Positions 23,853 to 32,086 are shown, numbered from the stretch's first letter. The stretch: DNA of 44,083 nucleotides from an uncultured Bacteroidales bacterium (GCA_945874155.1 CAMCFO010000024.1:1-44083); one strand, 5' to 3'. The notes: generated by a model not told the origin, from the sequence alone. A program made the numbers and translations.

Positions 23853-25223
23853 TACCTGGGTACAGAGCAGGGTCGCCGAAGTGCAGTCCTTCACTTCCAC
23901 GGTCACATAGTCTCCTGCTTGGAGAGGTTGCAGTCCGAGGGCTTTCCTTTCAGCCTCTGCCGCCGGGAAGACGCACATCTTGTTGTTTCCTGCACGTCCG
24001 CAAAGGTCTTCTCCGTTGCGTTTCGAAGCCCCTTCCACCAGTACAATGAACCTCTTTCCGAGGTCTCTGCGATTGCTTTCGAGGCTCATTCTTGTCTGAA
24101 GCTCAATGATTTCGTTCAGCCGGGCCGTCTTGACCTGGGGAGGCACGTCGTCCGGATATTTCTTCGAAGCCAAGGTCCCCGGCCTTTCGGAATACTGGAA
24201 CATAAAAGCGGAATCGAAGCAGACTTCCCTGAACAGTGAAAGGGTGTCCTGATGGTCCTGCTCCGTCTCCCCGCTGAACCCGGCGATTACATCCGTACTC
24301 AGTCCGCAGTCCGGCATTATTTCGCGGATTTTCGCAACCCTCTCCAGATACCATTCCCGGTCATATTTCCGCCTCATTTTCTCAAGCATAGTGCTTGAAC
24401 CGCTCTGTACGGGCAGGTGGATGTGGCGGCAGATATTCTCGTGGGCAGCCATAGTCAGGAGCACCTCGTCAGATATGTCCTTGGGATGGGAGGTGGAAAA
24501 GCGCACCCTCAATTCAGGGCTCACAGCGGAGACCATTTCCAGAAGCTTCGCGAAATTGACGTTTTCTTCCGCTGATTTCCATAGATAGGAATCCACATTC
24601 TGTCCCAGCAGGTTCACCTCTTTGTAACCGTTCCCGAATAGTTCTTCGGCCTCACGGACTATGGAATGGGGGTCACGGCTTCTCTCCGCACCTCGGGTGT
24701 AGGGCACCACGCAATACGAGCAGGCATTGTTGCAACCCCTCATAATGGAAATGTAGGCTGAAACCCCGTTCTTGTCCAGACGTACGGGCGAGATGTCAGA
24801 ATAGGTCTCATCCCTGGAGAGCAGAACATTGATCTGAGGCGAATCCGGTCTCACATCGGCAACCATCCTGGCTATGCTTCTGTAGCTGTCCGGCCCGGCC
24901 ACCAGGTCCACTTTCTCCAGCAACTTGTCCTTCAGTCTCTCCGCCATACATCCCACGATGCCGATTACCACGGCGGGATTTCTCCTTTTCTGGAGGCGGA
25001 ACTGTTCGATGCGGCCCCAGATTCTCTGTTCGGCATTGTCCCTGATGGAACAGGTGTTGCAGAGGATTACATCCGCCTTGTTCATATCCTCAGTCAGTGA
25101 ATATCCATTCTCCTGAAGCACGGAAAGTATTACCTCAGAGTCGTTTACGTTCATCTGACAGCCGTAGGTCTCGATATAGACCCGAGGTTTTTTTTCATCA
25201 AATATTGGTTTGAGACTATTCAT
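23847..25223 (-). CDS. miaB: tRNA methylthiotransferase MiaB
   Basis: 458 residues. Adds the methylthio group to i6A37 of tRNAs reading UNN codons. Three-part layout: N-terminal UPF0004 domain with Cys22, Cys58 and Cys92 for the sulfur-donor cluster (YGCQMNVNDSE, NTCSIR, GCMAE), the radical SAM domain with C164-x3-C168-x2-C171 (CNNACSYC) and VVPYTRG, and a C-terminal TRAM domain (FIVLVEGASKR... to CTSATLLCTQV). SIRDNAEQR is typical of MiaB rather than RimO or MtaB. Convergent with the BT_3928-like gene. Confidence 0.92.
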   Translation of the reverse strand: MNSLKPIFDEKKPRVYIETYGCQMNVNDSEVILSVLQENGYSLTEDMNKADVILCNTCSIRDNAEQRIWGRIEQFRLQKRRNPAVVIGIVGCMAERLKDKLLEKVDLVAGPDSYRSIARMVADVRPDSPQINVLLSRDETYSDISPVRLDKNGVSAYISIMRGCNNACSYCVVPYTRGAERSRDPHSIVREAEELFGNGYKEVNLLGQNVDSYLWKSAEENVNFAKLLEMVSAVSPELRVRFSTSHPKDISDEVLLTMAAHENICRHIHLPVQSGSSTMLEKMRRKYDREWYLERVAKIREIMPDCGLSTDVIAGFSGETEQDHQDTLSLFREVCFDSAFMFQYSERPGTLASKKYPDDVPPQVKTARLNEIIELQTRMSLESNRRDLGKRFIVLVEGASKRNGEDLCGRAGNNKMCVFPAAEAERKALGLQPLQAGDYVTVEVKDCTSATLLCTQVL

Positions 25224-25244
25224 CGCAATTCATCTTTAGGCCTG

Positions 25245-25252
25245 CAAAGGTA
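25245..25252 (-). promoter_or_regulatory. -7 box for miaB
   Basis: TACCTTTG on the minus strand, 16-20 nt before the expected start of transcription and translation. No clear -33 box. Confidence 0.4.
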
Positions 25253-25273
25253 TGATTTTTTTAGGCTTTATGC

Positions 25274-25281
25274 TATATTTG
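25274..25281 (+). promoter_or_regulatory. -7 box 5 nt before the lipoprotein ATG
   Basis: TATATTTG fits TAnnTTTG. The ATG at 25287 comes 5 nt after the final G, where transcription itself should start, so the mRNA would be leaderless. Confidence 0.45.
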
Positions 25282-25286
25282 CACCT

Positions 25287-25808
25287 ATGAACCGAAAACT
25301 CTTGCACATATCTTTTGCTTCTGCTGTCCTTCTGGCGCTTTCTTTCCTGGCCGGAGGGTGCAGGGCCATTGAGAAGGCTGCCGTGGATAAAATCAGCCAG
25401 ATAGAGATAACATCCTTCGAAATCGAGAGCATTGCGCCTGTCGGGCTCAAGGGGTTGGACGGCGAATTTCTGGTCGGAATCAGCAATCCCACGGTAACAG
25501 TCACGCTTTCTGACATTACGGCAAATATTTTGTACAAGGGAGAGGAGTTTGGGCGCTTCCAGCTGGACTCCTTCGTCTTGAAAGGCCATTCCAAGGTGAT
25601 TTATCCCCTCACGGCACACGCCAAGCTCAATTCCATCACCTCTTTCGGCATCCTGATGCAGGCTTTGGCGGGAAAGCGTGACGATTTCTCCGTGCGTGTG
25701 GAAGGAACGGGCAAGGCTTTGGGATTTTCCAAGGACATTGTCCTTGATATGAAACTGGCGGAATTGCTTGAACTTATGTCAAAAACCAAGTCTGAGAATG
25801 AAAAATAG
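25287..25808 (+). CDS. LEA type 2 lipoprotein
   Basis: 173 residues. Signal peptide with lipobox LAGGC; lipidated Cys at 25. The mature part fits the LEA14/water-stress fold: beta strands around residues 45-130 (ITSFEIESIAPVGLKGLDGEF, VGISNPTVTVTLSDITANIL, FVLKGHSKVIYPLTAHA) with the family ISNP turn. LEA-14 domains are small beta sandwiches seen in envelope proteins; the role is unknown. It is the first gene of a three-gene run with the SPOR gene (11-bp overlap) and rpoN. Confidence 0.75.
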   Translation: MNRKLLHISFASAVLLALSFLAGGCRAIEKAAVDKISQIEITSFEIESIAPVGLKGLDGEFLVGISNPTVTVTLSDITANILYKGEEFGRFQLDSFVLKGHSKVIYPLTAHAKLNSITSFGILMQALAGKRDDFSVRVEGTGKALGFSKDIVLDMKLAELLELMSKTKSENEK

Positions 25809-26415
25809 AATCATCATAACTGTTTTGCTCTCCCTGATTGCAAGCCTTGCCCAGGCCCGTTCCAATCCGGGAGATACGCTTGCGCTGCGCACTGTCCCCG
25901 AAGGCTATGAACTCGTAGATTCGATAATTTACAGACCTGTCTCCGCCGTTGATACGGCTTTGGTGGGCAAGAAAATATGGAATATTCTGCCAAGCCGCTC
26001 TGCAGGTGACTCCGTGAATGTGAGCATCAGTCAGCCCTCTTCGGTGAAAGCTGCCCTGGATTCCCAGTTGGTGGCCAATCCCGCAAGGAGCATCAGCGGC
26101 TATCGCATCCGGGTCTATTTCGACAACAGCCAGACTTCGAGGACGGATTCGGAAGCCATCCTGAAAAAATTCGAGAAAACCTGGCCCGGTGTACCTGTTT
26201 ACAGGACCTATGCAAACCCCTATTTCAAGGTCACTGCCGGGGATTTCAGGACCAAGTCCGAGGCTATGGCCCTGCTGGTCAAGCTCAGGAACGAATTTCC
26301 GCGGGCCCTGCTCGTCAAGGAAAAGATCAATTATCCGGCAGCGGATTCCAAGTGTACCTACATAACAGACACCGTGAAGATTCTGAGGCCGCTTGTTCAA
26401 CTTCAAAATCTGTAG
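25798..26415 (+). CDS. SPOR-domain exported protein
   Basis: 205 residues from the ATG at 25798, which overlaps the end of the lipoprotein gene by 11 bp; an ATG at 25768 would add ten residues before the signal peptide. Signal peptide about residues 1-20 (MKNRIIITVLLSLIASLAQA). The C-terminal SPOR-like repeat (GYRIRVYFDNSQTSRTDSEA, then PVYRTYANPYFKVTAGDF and FPRALLVKEKI) binds peptidoglycan lacking stem peptides, so the protein may mark the division site or septal wall. rpoN follows after 3 bp. Confidence 0.8.
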   Translation: MKNRIIITVLLSLIASLAQARSNPGDTLALRTVPEGYELVDSIIYRPVSAVDTALVGKKIWNILPSRSAGDSVNVSISQPSSVKAALDSQLVANPARSISGYRIRVYFDNSQTSRTDSEAILKKFEKTWPGVPVYRTYANPYFKVTAGDFRTKSEAMALLVKLRNEFPRALLVKEKINYPAADSKCTYITDTVKILRPLVQLQNL

Positions 26416-26418
26416 CCT

Positions 26419-27828
26419 ATGTTGAAACAGTCGCTTGAACAGAAACAGATTCAGAAATTGTCTCCGCAGCAGATAATGACTGCGAAGCTGATAGAACTGC
26501 CGATTCAGAGTCTGGAGCAGAGAGTGCGCCAGGAGATTGAGGAAAATCCGGTGCTTGAGGAGGATGACTCGAAGGAGAGGTCCGAAAATTCCAGGGAGGT
26601 TTCCCTTTCGGACTACAAGGAGGACGACCCGATTCCTGCCTACCGTCTGCGTTCGGACAACTACAGCAAATACGATGAGCGTCCGCGCCGGGAGACTTTC
26701 TCCGTGCAGGAGTCCTTCCCGCAGAACCTCACCGAGCAGCTGCAGTTCAGAAGCCTGAGCGAGCACCAGAACGAGGTGGCCAATTATATAATATACAGTA
26801 TAGACGATGACGGCTATCTGCGCCGCACCAATGACCGCCTTGTGGATGAAATGGCATTCCGGGCCGGCATCGACACGAATGAGGAAGAGGTGGAGCAGAT
26901 GATAAAGGTAATCCAGAGTTTTGAGCCTGCTGGTGTGGGTGCAAGGGACCTTAGGGAGTGCCTGCTCATACAGTTGAATGCTCTGACTTCCACTCCTGTC
27001 GTCGAGGATGCCAAGCGCATCATAAGTTCCTATTTCCAGGAATTCACCAAAAAGGACTTCAACCGCATAATGTCCCAGACCGGAATGACTTCTGAGAGGC
27101 TCAAGGCAGCGATGGCCCGTATCCTGAAACTCAACCCCACCCCGGGAGGACAGGTTGCAGATGCCTATGGCGACCACACTCGCCAAGTGGTTCCGGACTT
27201 CGTGCTGGATGTGCAGGACGGCGAATTTGTACTCACTATGCCGAGGTTTTCTGTGCCGGAGGTGAAGGTGAACCACAGATATGCGGACATCCTGATGGAG
27301 GCGGCCAACTCTTCCGAAAGGGCCAAGAAGGATGCAGCGTCCTTCGTGAAGAAGAAACTCGAGTCTGCGAAATGGTTCGTGGATGCCCTGCGCCAGAGGC
27401 ACACCACTCTTATGACCACGATGAAGGCCATACTGGACTATCAGAGGGAATATTTTCTGGACGGAGATGAGACGAAAATCAAACCTATGATACTCAAGGA
27501 TATAGCCGATGTCACGGGATATGACATATCCACGGTCTCCAGAGTTGCGAACAGCAAGTACATTGAGACCCACTTCGGCATCTTTCCTCTGAAATACTTC
27601 TTCTCCGAGTCAATAAAGAACCAGGCCGGCGAGGATGTGTCCACAAGGGAACTCAAGAAGGTGCTTCAGGAAATCGTGGACGGAGAAAACAAGCAGCAGC
27701 CGCTCACGGACGACGAAATCGTGGATCTGATGAAGGCCAAGGGTTATAATGTGGCCCGGCGTACCATTGCAAAATACCGCGACCAGCTCGGCATCCCGAA
27801 ATCCCGTATGAGACGCGAAATCCTCTGA
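26419..27828 (+). CDS. rpoN: RNA polymerase sigma-54 factor
   Basis: 469 residues. Directs RNA polymerase to -24/-12 promoters that need an AAA+ activator. All regions are visible: the Gln/Leu-rich region I (MLKQSLEQKQIQKLSPQQIM then IELPIQSLEQRVRQEIEENP), an acidic region II, the core-binding domain (about 110-300), the HTH (LKDIADVTGYDISTVSRVAN) and the RpoN box ARRTIAKYRDQLGIP near the C-terminus. No activator gene or clear sigma-54 site was found in the window. A terminator follows. Confidence 0.95.
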   Translation: MLKQSLEQKQIQKLSPQQIMTAKLIELPIQSLEQRVRQEIEENPVLEEDDSKERSENSREVSLSDYKEDDPIPAYRLRSDNYSKYDERPRRETFSVQESFPQNLTEQLQFRSLSEHQNEVANYIIYSIDDDGYLRRTNDRLVDEMAFRAGIDTNEEEVEQMIKVIQSFEPAGVGARDLRECLLIQLNALTSTPVVEDAKRIISSYFQEFTKKDFNRIMSQTGMTSERLKAAMARILKLNPTPGGQVADAYGDHTRQVVPDFVLDVQDGEFVLTMPRFSVPEVKVNHRYADILMEAANSSERAKKDAASFVKKKLESAKWFVDALRQRHTTLMTTMKAILDYQREYFLDGDETKIKPMILKDIADVTGYDISTVSRVANSKYIETHFGIFPLKYFFSESIKNQAGEDVSTRELKKVLQEIVDGENKQQPLTDDEIVDLMKAKGYNVARRTIAKYRDQLGIPKSRMRREIL

Positions 27829-27849
27829 ATCAGTAACTTGAGACACAAT

Positions 27850-27884
27850 AACCGATGGTTATGAGAATTTACTATCGGTTTTTT
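27850..27884 (+). terminator. Terminator of the lipoprotein-SPOR-rpoN operon
   Basis: Stem AACCGAT/ATCGGTT with a 17-nt loop, followed by a T-run (27879-27884), 22 bp after the rpoN stop. A second, overlapping stem CTATCG/CGATAG uses the same T-run as its loop. Confidence 0.6.
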
Positions 27885-27919
27885 CGATAGCAACCGCGTC
27901 AACATTCCATAGCCAATGC

Positions 27920-27950
27920 TTTGCAGACAGTTGAAACTGCCCTACCTTTG
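27920..27950 (+). promoter_or_regulatory. Consensus promoter before the 33-codon ORF
   Basis: TTTG, 19 nt, TACCTTTG: exact consensus and ideal spacing. Predicted start about 27956, 23 nt before the ATG at 27979. Confidence 0.65.
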
Positions 27951-27978
27951 CACCCGTAATAAAAAAAGGTTAGTATAT

Positions 27979-28080
27979 ATGAAAACGGCAATTTTTCTTT
28001 CTTTAGTAGCGGCTTGTGTGATTGCCTCACTTTACAATGTTTGGTCTGAAACTCACAGAAAAGGCGGAAAACTCCTGTAG
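27979..28080 (+). CDS. Small membrane peptide, 33 residues
   Basis: ATG to TAG, 33 codons. The sequence starts MKTAIFLSLVAACVIASLYN, one hydrophobic segment (about 3-21), and ends in a charged tail VWSETHRKGGKLL, the layout of a single-span membrane peptide with a cytoplasmic or periplasmic basic tail. A consensus promoter lies just upstream and an A-rich, G-G patch sits before the ATG. It is too short for routine gene callers. Alternatives are a leader peptide for the structured RNA downstream or a chance ORF; the promoter and the hydrophobic pattern argue against chance. No known small protein is recognised. Confidence 0.5.
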   Translation: MKTAIFLSLVAACVIASLYNVWSETHRKGGKLL

Positions 28081-28130
28081 GGAATTTTTCCGAATGAAAT
28101 AATAAAGTTAGTGTAGTGTGTAAATATTGG

Positions 28131-28171
28131 CCCGTCTTGCCGAGAGGCACGGAAAGGTCAGCAAAAACGGG
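28131..28171 (+). ncRNA. Candidate structured RNA element
   Basis: CCCGT (28131-28135) pairs with ACGGG (28167-28171), enclosing a hairpin TGCC-GAGA-GGCA with a GNRA-type loop (28138-28149) and an unpaired purine-rich stretch. The terminator begins on the same base that closes the outer stem, so the two structures compete by one pair. It could be the 3' part of the small-ORF transcript, a separate RNA or a regulatory leader. I do not match it to a known riboswitch. Confidence 0.35.
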
Positions 28172-28210
28172 TTTCTTGGTTTGACGGAGACGTCCTGAGA
28201 AACTTTTTTT
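28171..28210 (+). terminator. Intrinsic terminator before the LysR gene
   Basis: GTTTCT (28171-28176) pairs with AGAAAC (28198-28203), with an inner GACG-GAGA-CGTC hairpin, and seven T follow directly. It ends the transcript from the 27920-27950 promoter at about 255 nt, upstream of the LysR promoter. Confidence 0.75.
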
Positions 28211-28254
28211 GTGCCCTGCCATCAGTGTCGGGACAGATATTGCCGGTGATTGCT

Positions 28255-28262
28255 TATCTTTG
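28255..28262 (+). promoter_or_regulatory. -7 box for the LysR gene
   Basis: TATCTTTG fits TAnnTTTG; leader about 37 nt. Confidence 0.4.
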
Positions 28263-28304
28263 CCGGACAAATACCGGGACATCACCGTGACTAATATCGG
28301 AACA

Positions 28305-29180
28305 ATGGAACTCAGACATCTTCAAGCATTTGTAAGGCTCACCGAAACCTTGAATTTTTCCTCTGCCGCGAATGATCTTTGCATCACGCAGAGCACTCTT
28401 TCTGCAACCATCCGTCAGTTGGAGGACTCTCTCGGAGCGGAACTTTTCATCAGAAACAGTCACGGTGTGGCTATAACTGAGGCCGGGGAACAGTTGCTGC
28501 CCATAGCTCTTGAAACGCTCCATCAGGCTGAGAACTGCATCAGCCGCATTCAGGACCTCAACAATCTGAAATGCGGCAAGTTAAGGGTGGGACTCTCGCA
28601 CTCTTTCACCCGTCTTATGGTGTCGGCTCTCAGGGAATTCAACCGCCGGTATCCGGGTGTGGATGTGCAGATGTACTACAAGACCCTTCCGGAACTTATG
28701 GAGTTGCTTATCAGCCACGACCTGGACCTTGTGCTGTCCTACAAACCATCTGTGCCATATCCACAGATAGAGTCTCACGAAATTCTCCGGGATTCGCTTT
28801 CGCTTGTGGTCTCCAGGGACAATCCGCTTGCGAGCCTCAAATCTGTGGAGCTGGAGGACCTGAAAAAATTCAAGCTTGCGCTTCCGGCTTCCGGTATGCA
28901 AGTCAGGATACTTCTGGACAGGCTGTGCAGGGAAAAGGGTTTCCAACTCAAACCTTCTGCGGAGTTCAATCAGATTACACCTCTGCTTATGTTGCTCCAA
29001 CACAGTAATTTCGCCACTGTTGTGGCAACAGGTTCAGTGGGACAGCCCGAATTTTTCCGGGAGATTCCCCTCAATGGTACCGAAAATATGCTTACCGGCT
29101 CATATCACTTTCTCAAAGGAACATACCGCAAGAAATCGGCAGAGGAGTTCGTGAAGATACTCTGCGAAACAGACAGATAA
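28305..29180 (+). CDS. LysR-family transcriptional regulator
   Basis: 291 residues from the ATG at 28305. N-terminal winged HTH: MELRHLQAFVRLTETLNFSS, then AANDLCITQSTLSATIRQLE, the recognition helix region, and the linker helix AEQ-type segment. The effector domain starts about residue 90 (KLRVGLSHSF) with the usual two-lobe pattern. A pair of redox cysteines as in OxyR is not apparent, so I do not call it OxyR. The transporter gene follows after 7 bp; LysR regulators often control the gene next to them, and the transporter is the obvious target. Confidence 0.85.
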   Translation: MELRHLQAFVRLTETLNFSSAANDLCITQSTLSATIRQLEDSLGAELFIRNSHGVAITEAGEQLLPIALETLHQAENCISRIQDLNNLKCGKLRVGLSHSFTRLMVSALREFNRRYPGVDVQMYYKTLPELMELLISHDLDLVLSYKPSVPYPQIESHEILRDSLSLVVSRDNPLASLKSVELEDLKKFKLALPASGMQVRILLDRLCREKGFQLKPSAEFNQITPLLMLLQHSNFATVVATGSVGQPEFFREIPLNGTENMLTGSYHFLKGTYRKKSAEEFVKILCETDR

Positions 29181-29187
29181 TACAAAT

Positions 29188-30369
29188 ATGGAATGGCTTA
29201 ACAATCTTGTGTCAGGGCAGGGCGTGGCACATTCGATCATCATCATCGCCCTCACCATCACTGCCGGACTCCTGTGCGACCGCATCAAAATCAAAGGCGT
29301 GAAACTCGGAGTCACCTGGATACTGTTCCTCGGCATCATTCTGGGACAATTGGGATTCACCCTCGACCCCACCACAGCGCATTTTGTAAAGGAATTCGGT
29401 CTCATACTCTTTGTCTATTCAATCGGTCTGGAAGTGGGTCCGCATTTCTTCTCTTCGTTCAAGAAAGGGGGAGTGACTCTCAATCTTCTCGCCACGGGAA
29501 TAGTGCTTCTGGGCACAGTGACGGCATATCTCATCCACGTGATTACGGGGGAGGACCTGAATGCCATGACAGGAGTTCTCTACGGCTCGGTGACAAACAC
29601 CCCAGGTCTGGGAGCGGCCCAGCAGACTTTCTCCGACCTCAATGACGGGGCCAACAATTCCCTTTTCGCCTGCGGCTATGCGGTTGCCTATCCTATGGGT
29701 GTGCTGGGGATTATGATGAGCATCATCTTCCTGAGGGTTATTTTCAGAATTGACCTCAAGAAGGAGCAGAGACAGACGGTGCAGATCGACCATGATGCAA
29801 AGGCAGCAAAGGCCCTCAAGATTGTGGCTCCGGACGTGGGACCGGTATTTCTGGGCATTATGCTGGGAGTGCTCCTGGGTTCCATTCCGATTTTCCTCCC
29901 GGGTATGAGCGTGCCTGTGAAACTCGGTCTGGCCGGCGGTCCGCTCATCGTGTCCATCCTGATTTCCTCTTTCAGTGACAAGGTGGGCCTGAAGACCAGC
30001 ATCAGTCCTTCTGCAAATATGATGATGCGTCAGGTCGGCATCACCCTCTTCATCGCGTCCGTGGGCATTACGGCCGGAAACGGTTTTCTCCAGACCATTA
30101 TGAACGGAGGCTACTGGTGGATACTCTACGCCTTCATCATTTCCACCCTTCCTATACTGGTGGTGGCGGCTTTTGCCCGTCTGGTACTGAAAATCAACTA
30201 CTTCTCATTGATAGGAATGATTTCAGGAGCGACCACCGACCCGCCTGCACTGGCCTACAGCAACTCCATCTGCGAGAGTGACGAGGCTGCGGTGGCATAT
30301 TCGACGGTCTATCCTCTGTCTATGTTCCTGAGAATCATAATGGCTCAGGTGATGGTGCTGCTGTCATAA
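29188..30369 (+). CDS. AspT/YidE-type transporter, short form without RCK domains
   Basis: 393 residues. Two inverted membrane halves of the AspT/YidE/YbjL exchanger family: the first with TNTPGLGAAQQ (about 138-148), the second with GATTDPPALAYS (about 350-361). Family members are usually about 550 residues, with two cytoplasmic RCK_C (TrkA_C) domains between the halves. Here the halves are joined by only about 30 residues (KKEQRQTVQIDHDAKAAKAL), so the regulatory domains are missing. Substrate unknown; AspT swaps aspartate for alanine. It is co-transcribed with the LysR gene. Confidence 0.8.
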   Translation: MEWLNNLVSGQGVAHSIIIIALTITAGLLCDRIKIKGVKLGVTWILFLGIILGQLGFTLDPTTAHFVKEFGLILFVYSIGLEVGPHFFSSFKKGGVTLNLLATGIVLLGTVTAYLIHVITGEDLNAMTGVLYGSVTNTPGLGAAQQTFSDLNDGANNSLFACGYAVAYPMGVLGIMMSIIFLRVIFRIDLKKEQRQTVQIDHDAKAAKALKIVAPDVGPVFLGIMLGVLLGSIPIFLPGMSVPVKLGLAGGPLIVSILISSFSDKVGLKTSISPSANMMMRQVGITLFIASVGITAGNGFLQTIMNGGYWWILYAFIISTLPILVVAAFARLVLKINYFSLIGMISGATTDPPALAYSNSICESDEAAVAYSTVYPLSMFLRIIMAQVMVLLS

Positions 30370-30401
30370 CAGTTCTCCGGAAAATCTCTGTCTTAGGGCC
30401 T

Positions 30402-31199
30402 ATGCAGGATATTTTCAACCGAACTGAACGCCTTGTTGGAGAAAGGGTTATGGACGCATTCTCGAATGTGTCCGTGATTCTTTTCGGAGTGGGCGGAGTG
30501 GGTAGCTGGTGCGCCGAGGGGCTGGTGCGCAGCGGAATAAGCAAGCTTACCATAGTGGATTCGGACCGGGTGAGCGTTACCAATGTGAACCGTCAGCTGA
30601 TGGCAACCACCAGAACCATTGGTCAGGTGAAGGTGGAGGCGCTTAAGGCCCGTTTGCTGGAAATCAATCCCGATGCACAGATTACAGCCCTGCAGAAGAT
30701 TTACTCCGCTGAGACGGCTTCCGAATTCGATTTGGATTCCTATGATTATGTTATCGATGCCGTGGATTCCCTTAAGGATAAAGTGCAGCTGATTTTGAAT
30801 GCAAGTGCCTCAAAAGCAACTTTTTACTGTTCACTTGGGGCGGCAGTGAAAATCGACCCGACCAATGTCCGTGTGGCTGAATTCTGGAAGGTGAGGGGAT
30901 GTCCTCTGGGAGCAGCTCTTCGCAAGAGAATGAAGAGGGCCGGAAAGTACCCTGCCAGGAAGTTTCTCTGTGTCTATGACGACGAGGTGCTTCCGAATCT
31001 TGGACCTGAACCGCCGCTGTCCTCAGCAACTCAAGCGCCACAGTCTGGTCCGGGAGATCCCGCTCTCATAAACCACGACTGGAGCGATTCCAAAGCCGTA
31101 ATCAACGGCTCTCTTGCCCATATCACCGCCATCTTCGGAATGACCCTCTGCGGCCTCCTTCTGCAGGATATATACCACCGCAGTGCTCCTCTTCAATAA
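30402..31199 (+). CDS. tcdA: tRNA threonylcarbamoyladenosine dehydratase
   Basis: 265 residues. E1-like ThiF/MoeB enzyme that converts t6A37 to its cyclic form with ATP. Visible: RTERLVGERVMDAFSNVSV, the nucleotide loop FGVGGVGSW, DSDRVSVTNVNRQ (adenylation site), VIDAVDSLKDKVQL, and a C-terminal hydrophobic helix. It follows the transporter after 32 bp; the link to transport is probably positional only. Confidence 0.88.
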   Translation: MQDIFNRTERLVGERVMDAFSNVSVILFGVGGVGSWCAEGLVRSGISKLTIVDSDRVSVTNVNRQLMATTRTIGQVKVEALKARLLEINPDAQITALQKIYSAETASEFDLDSYDYVIDAVDSLKDKVQLILNASASKATFYCSLGAAVKIDPTNVRVAEFWKVRGCPLGAALRKRMKRAGKYPARKFLCVYDDEVLPNLGPEPPLSSATQAPQSGPGDPALINHDWSDSKAVINGSLAHITAIFGMTLCGLLLQDIYHRSAPLQ

Positions 31200-31200
31200 T

Positions 31201-31219
31201 TTCTTCACATTTTGAAGAA
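31201..31219. terminator. Hairpin after tcdA
   Basis: TTCTTCA and TGAAGAA around a 5-nt loop, 1 bp after the tcdA stop. No strong T-run follows on the plus strand, so termination would be weak. Confidence 0.35.
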
Positions 31220-31226
31220 AATGGAG

Positions 31227-31234
31227 TAAGTTTG
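31227..31234 (+). promoter_or_regulatory. -7 box for the GIN-domain gene
   Basis: TAAGTTTG fits TAnnTTTG; leader about 12 nt. Confidence 0.4.
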
Positions 31235-31251
31235 CAAAAATTTTTAAGAGT

Positions 31252-32067
31252 ATGACTGACAGACAGTTTTCATATGCCAGGCTGGCAATGATTTTCATAT
31301 TGGCAATGCTTTCCCTTTGCGGTTTTTCCAAAGAAAAGAACCAGCGTAGGATGTCTTTCGAATACACTCAGGAATATGCTTTCTCCGGGGTGCGTTCAAT
31401 CGTGGTGAAATCGGAGTCCTCGAAGTTTTATAGTCATAGGGTGACGGGACAGATAGACGTGAAGCTTGTGCAGAGCAAGGATGAGAGAGTGGTGTTTTCT
31501 ATTGTCAGGGCGTCCGATGTGGACGTGTTCAAAATTGAAAAGATAGGCAATACTCTCAAGATCAACGCAGGAGACAAGAATCTGGACACTACAGGGCATC
31601 CGGGCAGGCCCGAAGCGGTGGTGACCGTCTATACAAAAGACATCAACCGCATAGAGATGGGCGGGGCCAATGCCTTGACTGCGACCGGATATTTCACCGG
31701 CAGGAGTATGAACCTGAATCTCTATGGAGCTTCGGAGGTGATGGGACTCAGCGGGCGCTGGAATGACCTGAATATCAAACTCTCCGGGGCATCAGACCTG
31801 AATATGGTGAAGGTGGAGGCGTCCAATGTGAATCTCGTTTGCGAGGATGCTTCTGATTTCGTCATTTCCGGCAAGGGAAATGTGTTCAAGATTACGGCAT
31901 CCGGAAGCACAGATGTGGAGGCGGAGAACTTCCCGGTAAAGGATGTTGATGCCAAGCTCAAGGGTGCGGCGGATGTCACCGTCAATGCCAGCGGGACAGT
32001 CAAGTACACCGCGACCGGTTCTGCCGATTTTGACTGGGTCGGCGCCCCTCAAATTATCAGAAATTAG
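31252..32067 (+). CDS. GIN-domain (DUF2807) exported protein
   Basis: 271 residues with a hydrophobic signal segment (about 9-24, ARLAMIFILAMLSLCG). The mature part is a right-handed beta-helix-like GIN domain, DUF2807: repeated pseudo-rungs with NLNLYGASEVMGLSGRWNDL, IKLSGASDLNMVKV, NVNLVCEDASDFVIS, AKLKGAADVTV and YTATGSADFDW. Members are exported to the periplasm or outer membrane; function unknown. A lipobox is not convincing (LSLC). It ends 19 bp from the convergent xth stop. Confidence 0.82.
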   Translation: MTDRQFSYARLAMIFILAMLSLCGFSKEKNQRRMSFEYTQEYAFSGVRSIVVKSESSKFYSHRVTGQIDVKLVQSKDERVVFSIVRASDVDVFKIEKIGNTLKINAGDKNLDTTGHPGRPEAVVTVYTKDINRIEMGGANALTATGYFTGRSMNLNLYGASEVMGLSGRWNDLNIKLSGASDLNMVKVEASNVNLVCEDASDFVISGKGNVFKITASGSTDVEAENFPVKDVDAKLKGAADVTVNASGTVKYTATGSADFDWVGAPQIIRN

Positions 32068-32086
32068 TCCGGCAACATCTTCCCCC

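Noticed and set aside
25774..27573. 599-codon open frame on the minus strand
   Set aside because: It lies opposite the SPOR gene and rpoN, both of which have clear motifs; the antisense translation shows no domain and is a by-product of codon bias.
28305..29180. Naming the LysR regulator OxyR
   Set aside because: The HTH is typical of the whole family and the redox cysteine pair of OxyR is not visible.
31252..31330. Lipobox in the GIN-domain protein
   Set aside because: LSLC lacks the usual small residue before Cys, so an ordinary signal peptide or anchor is as likely.
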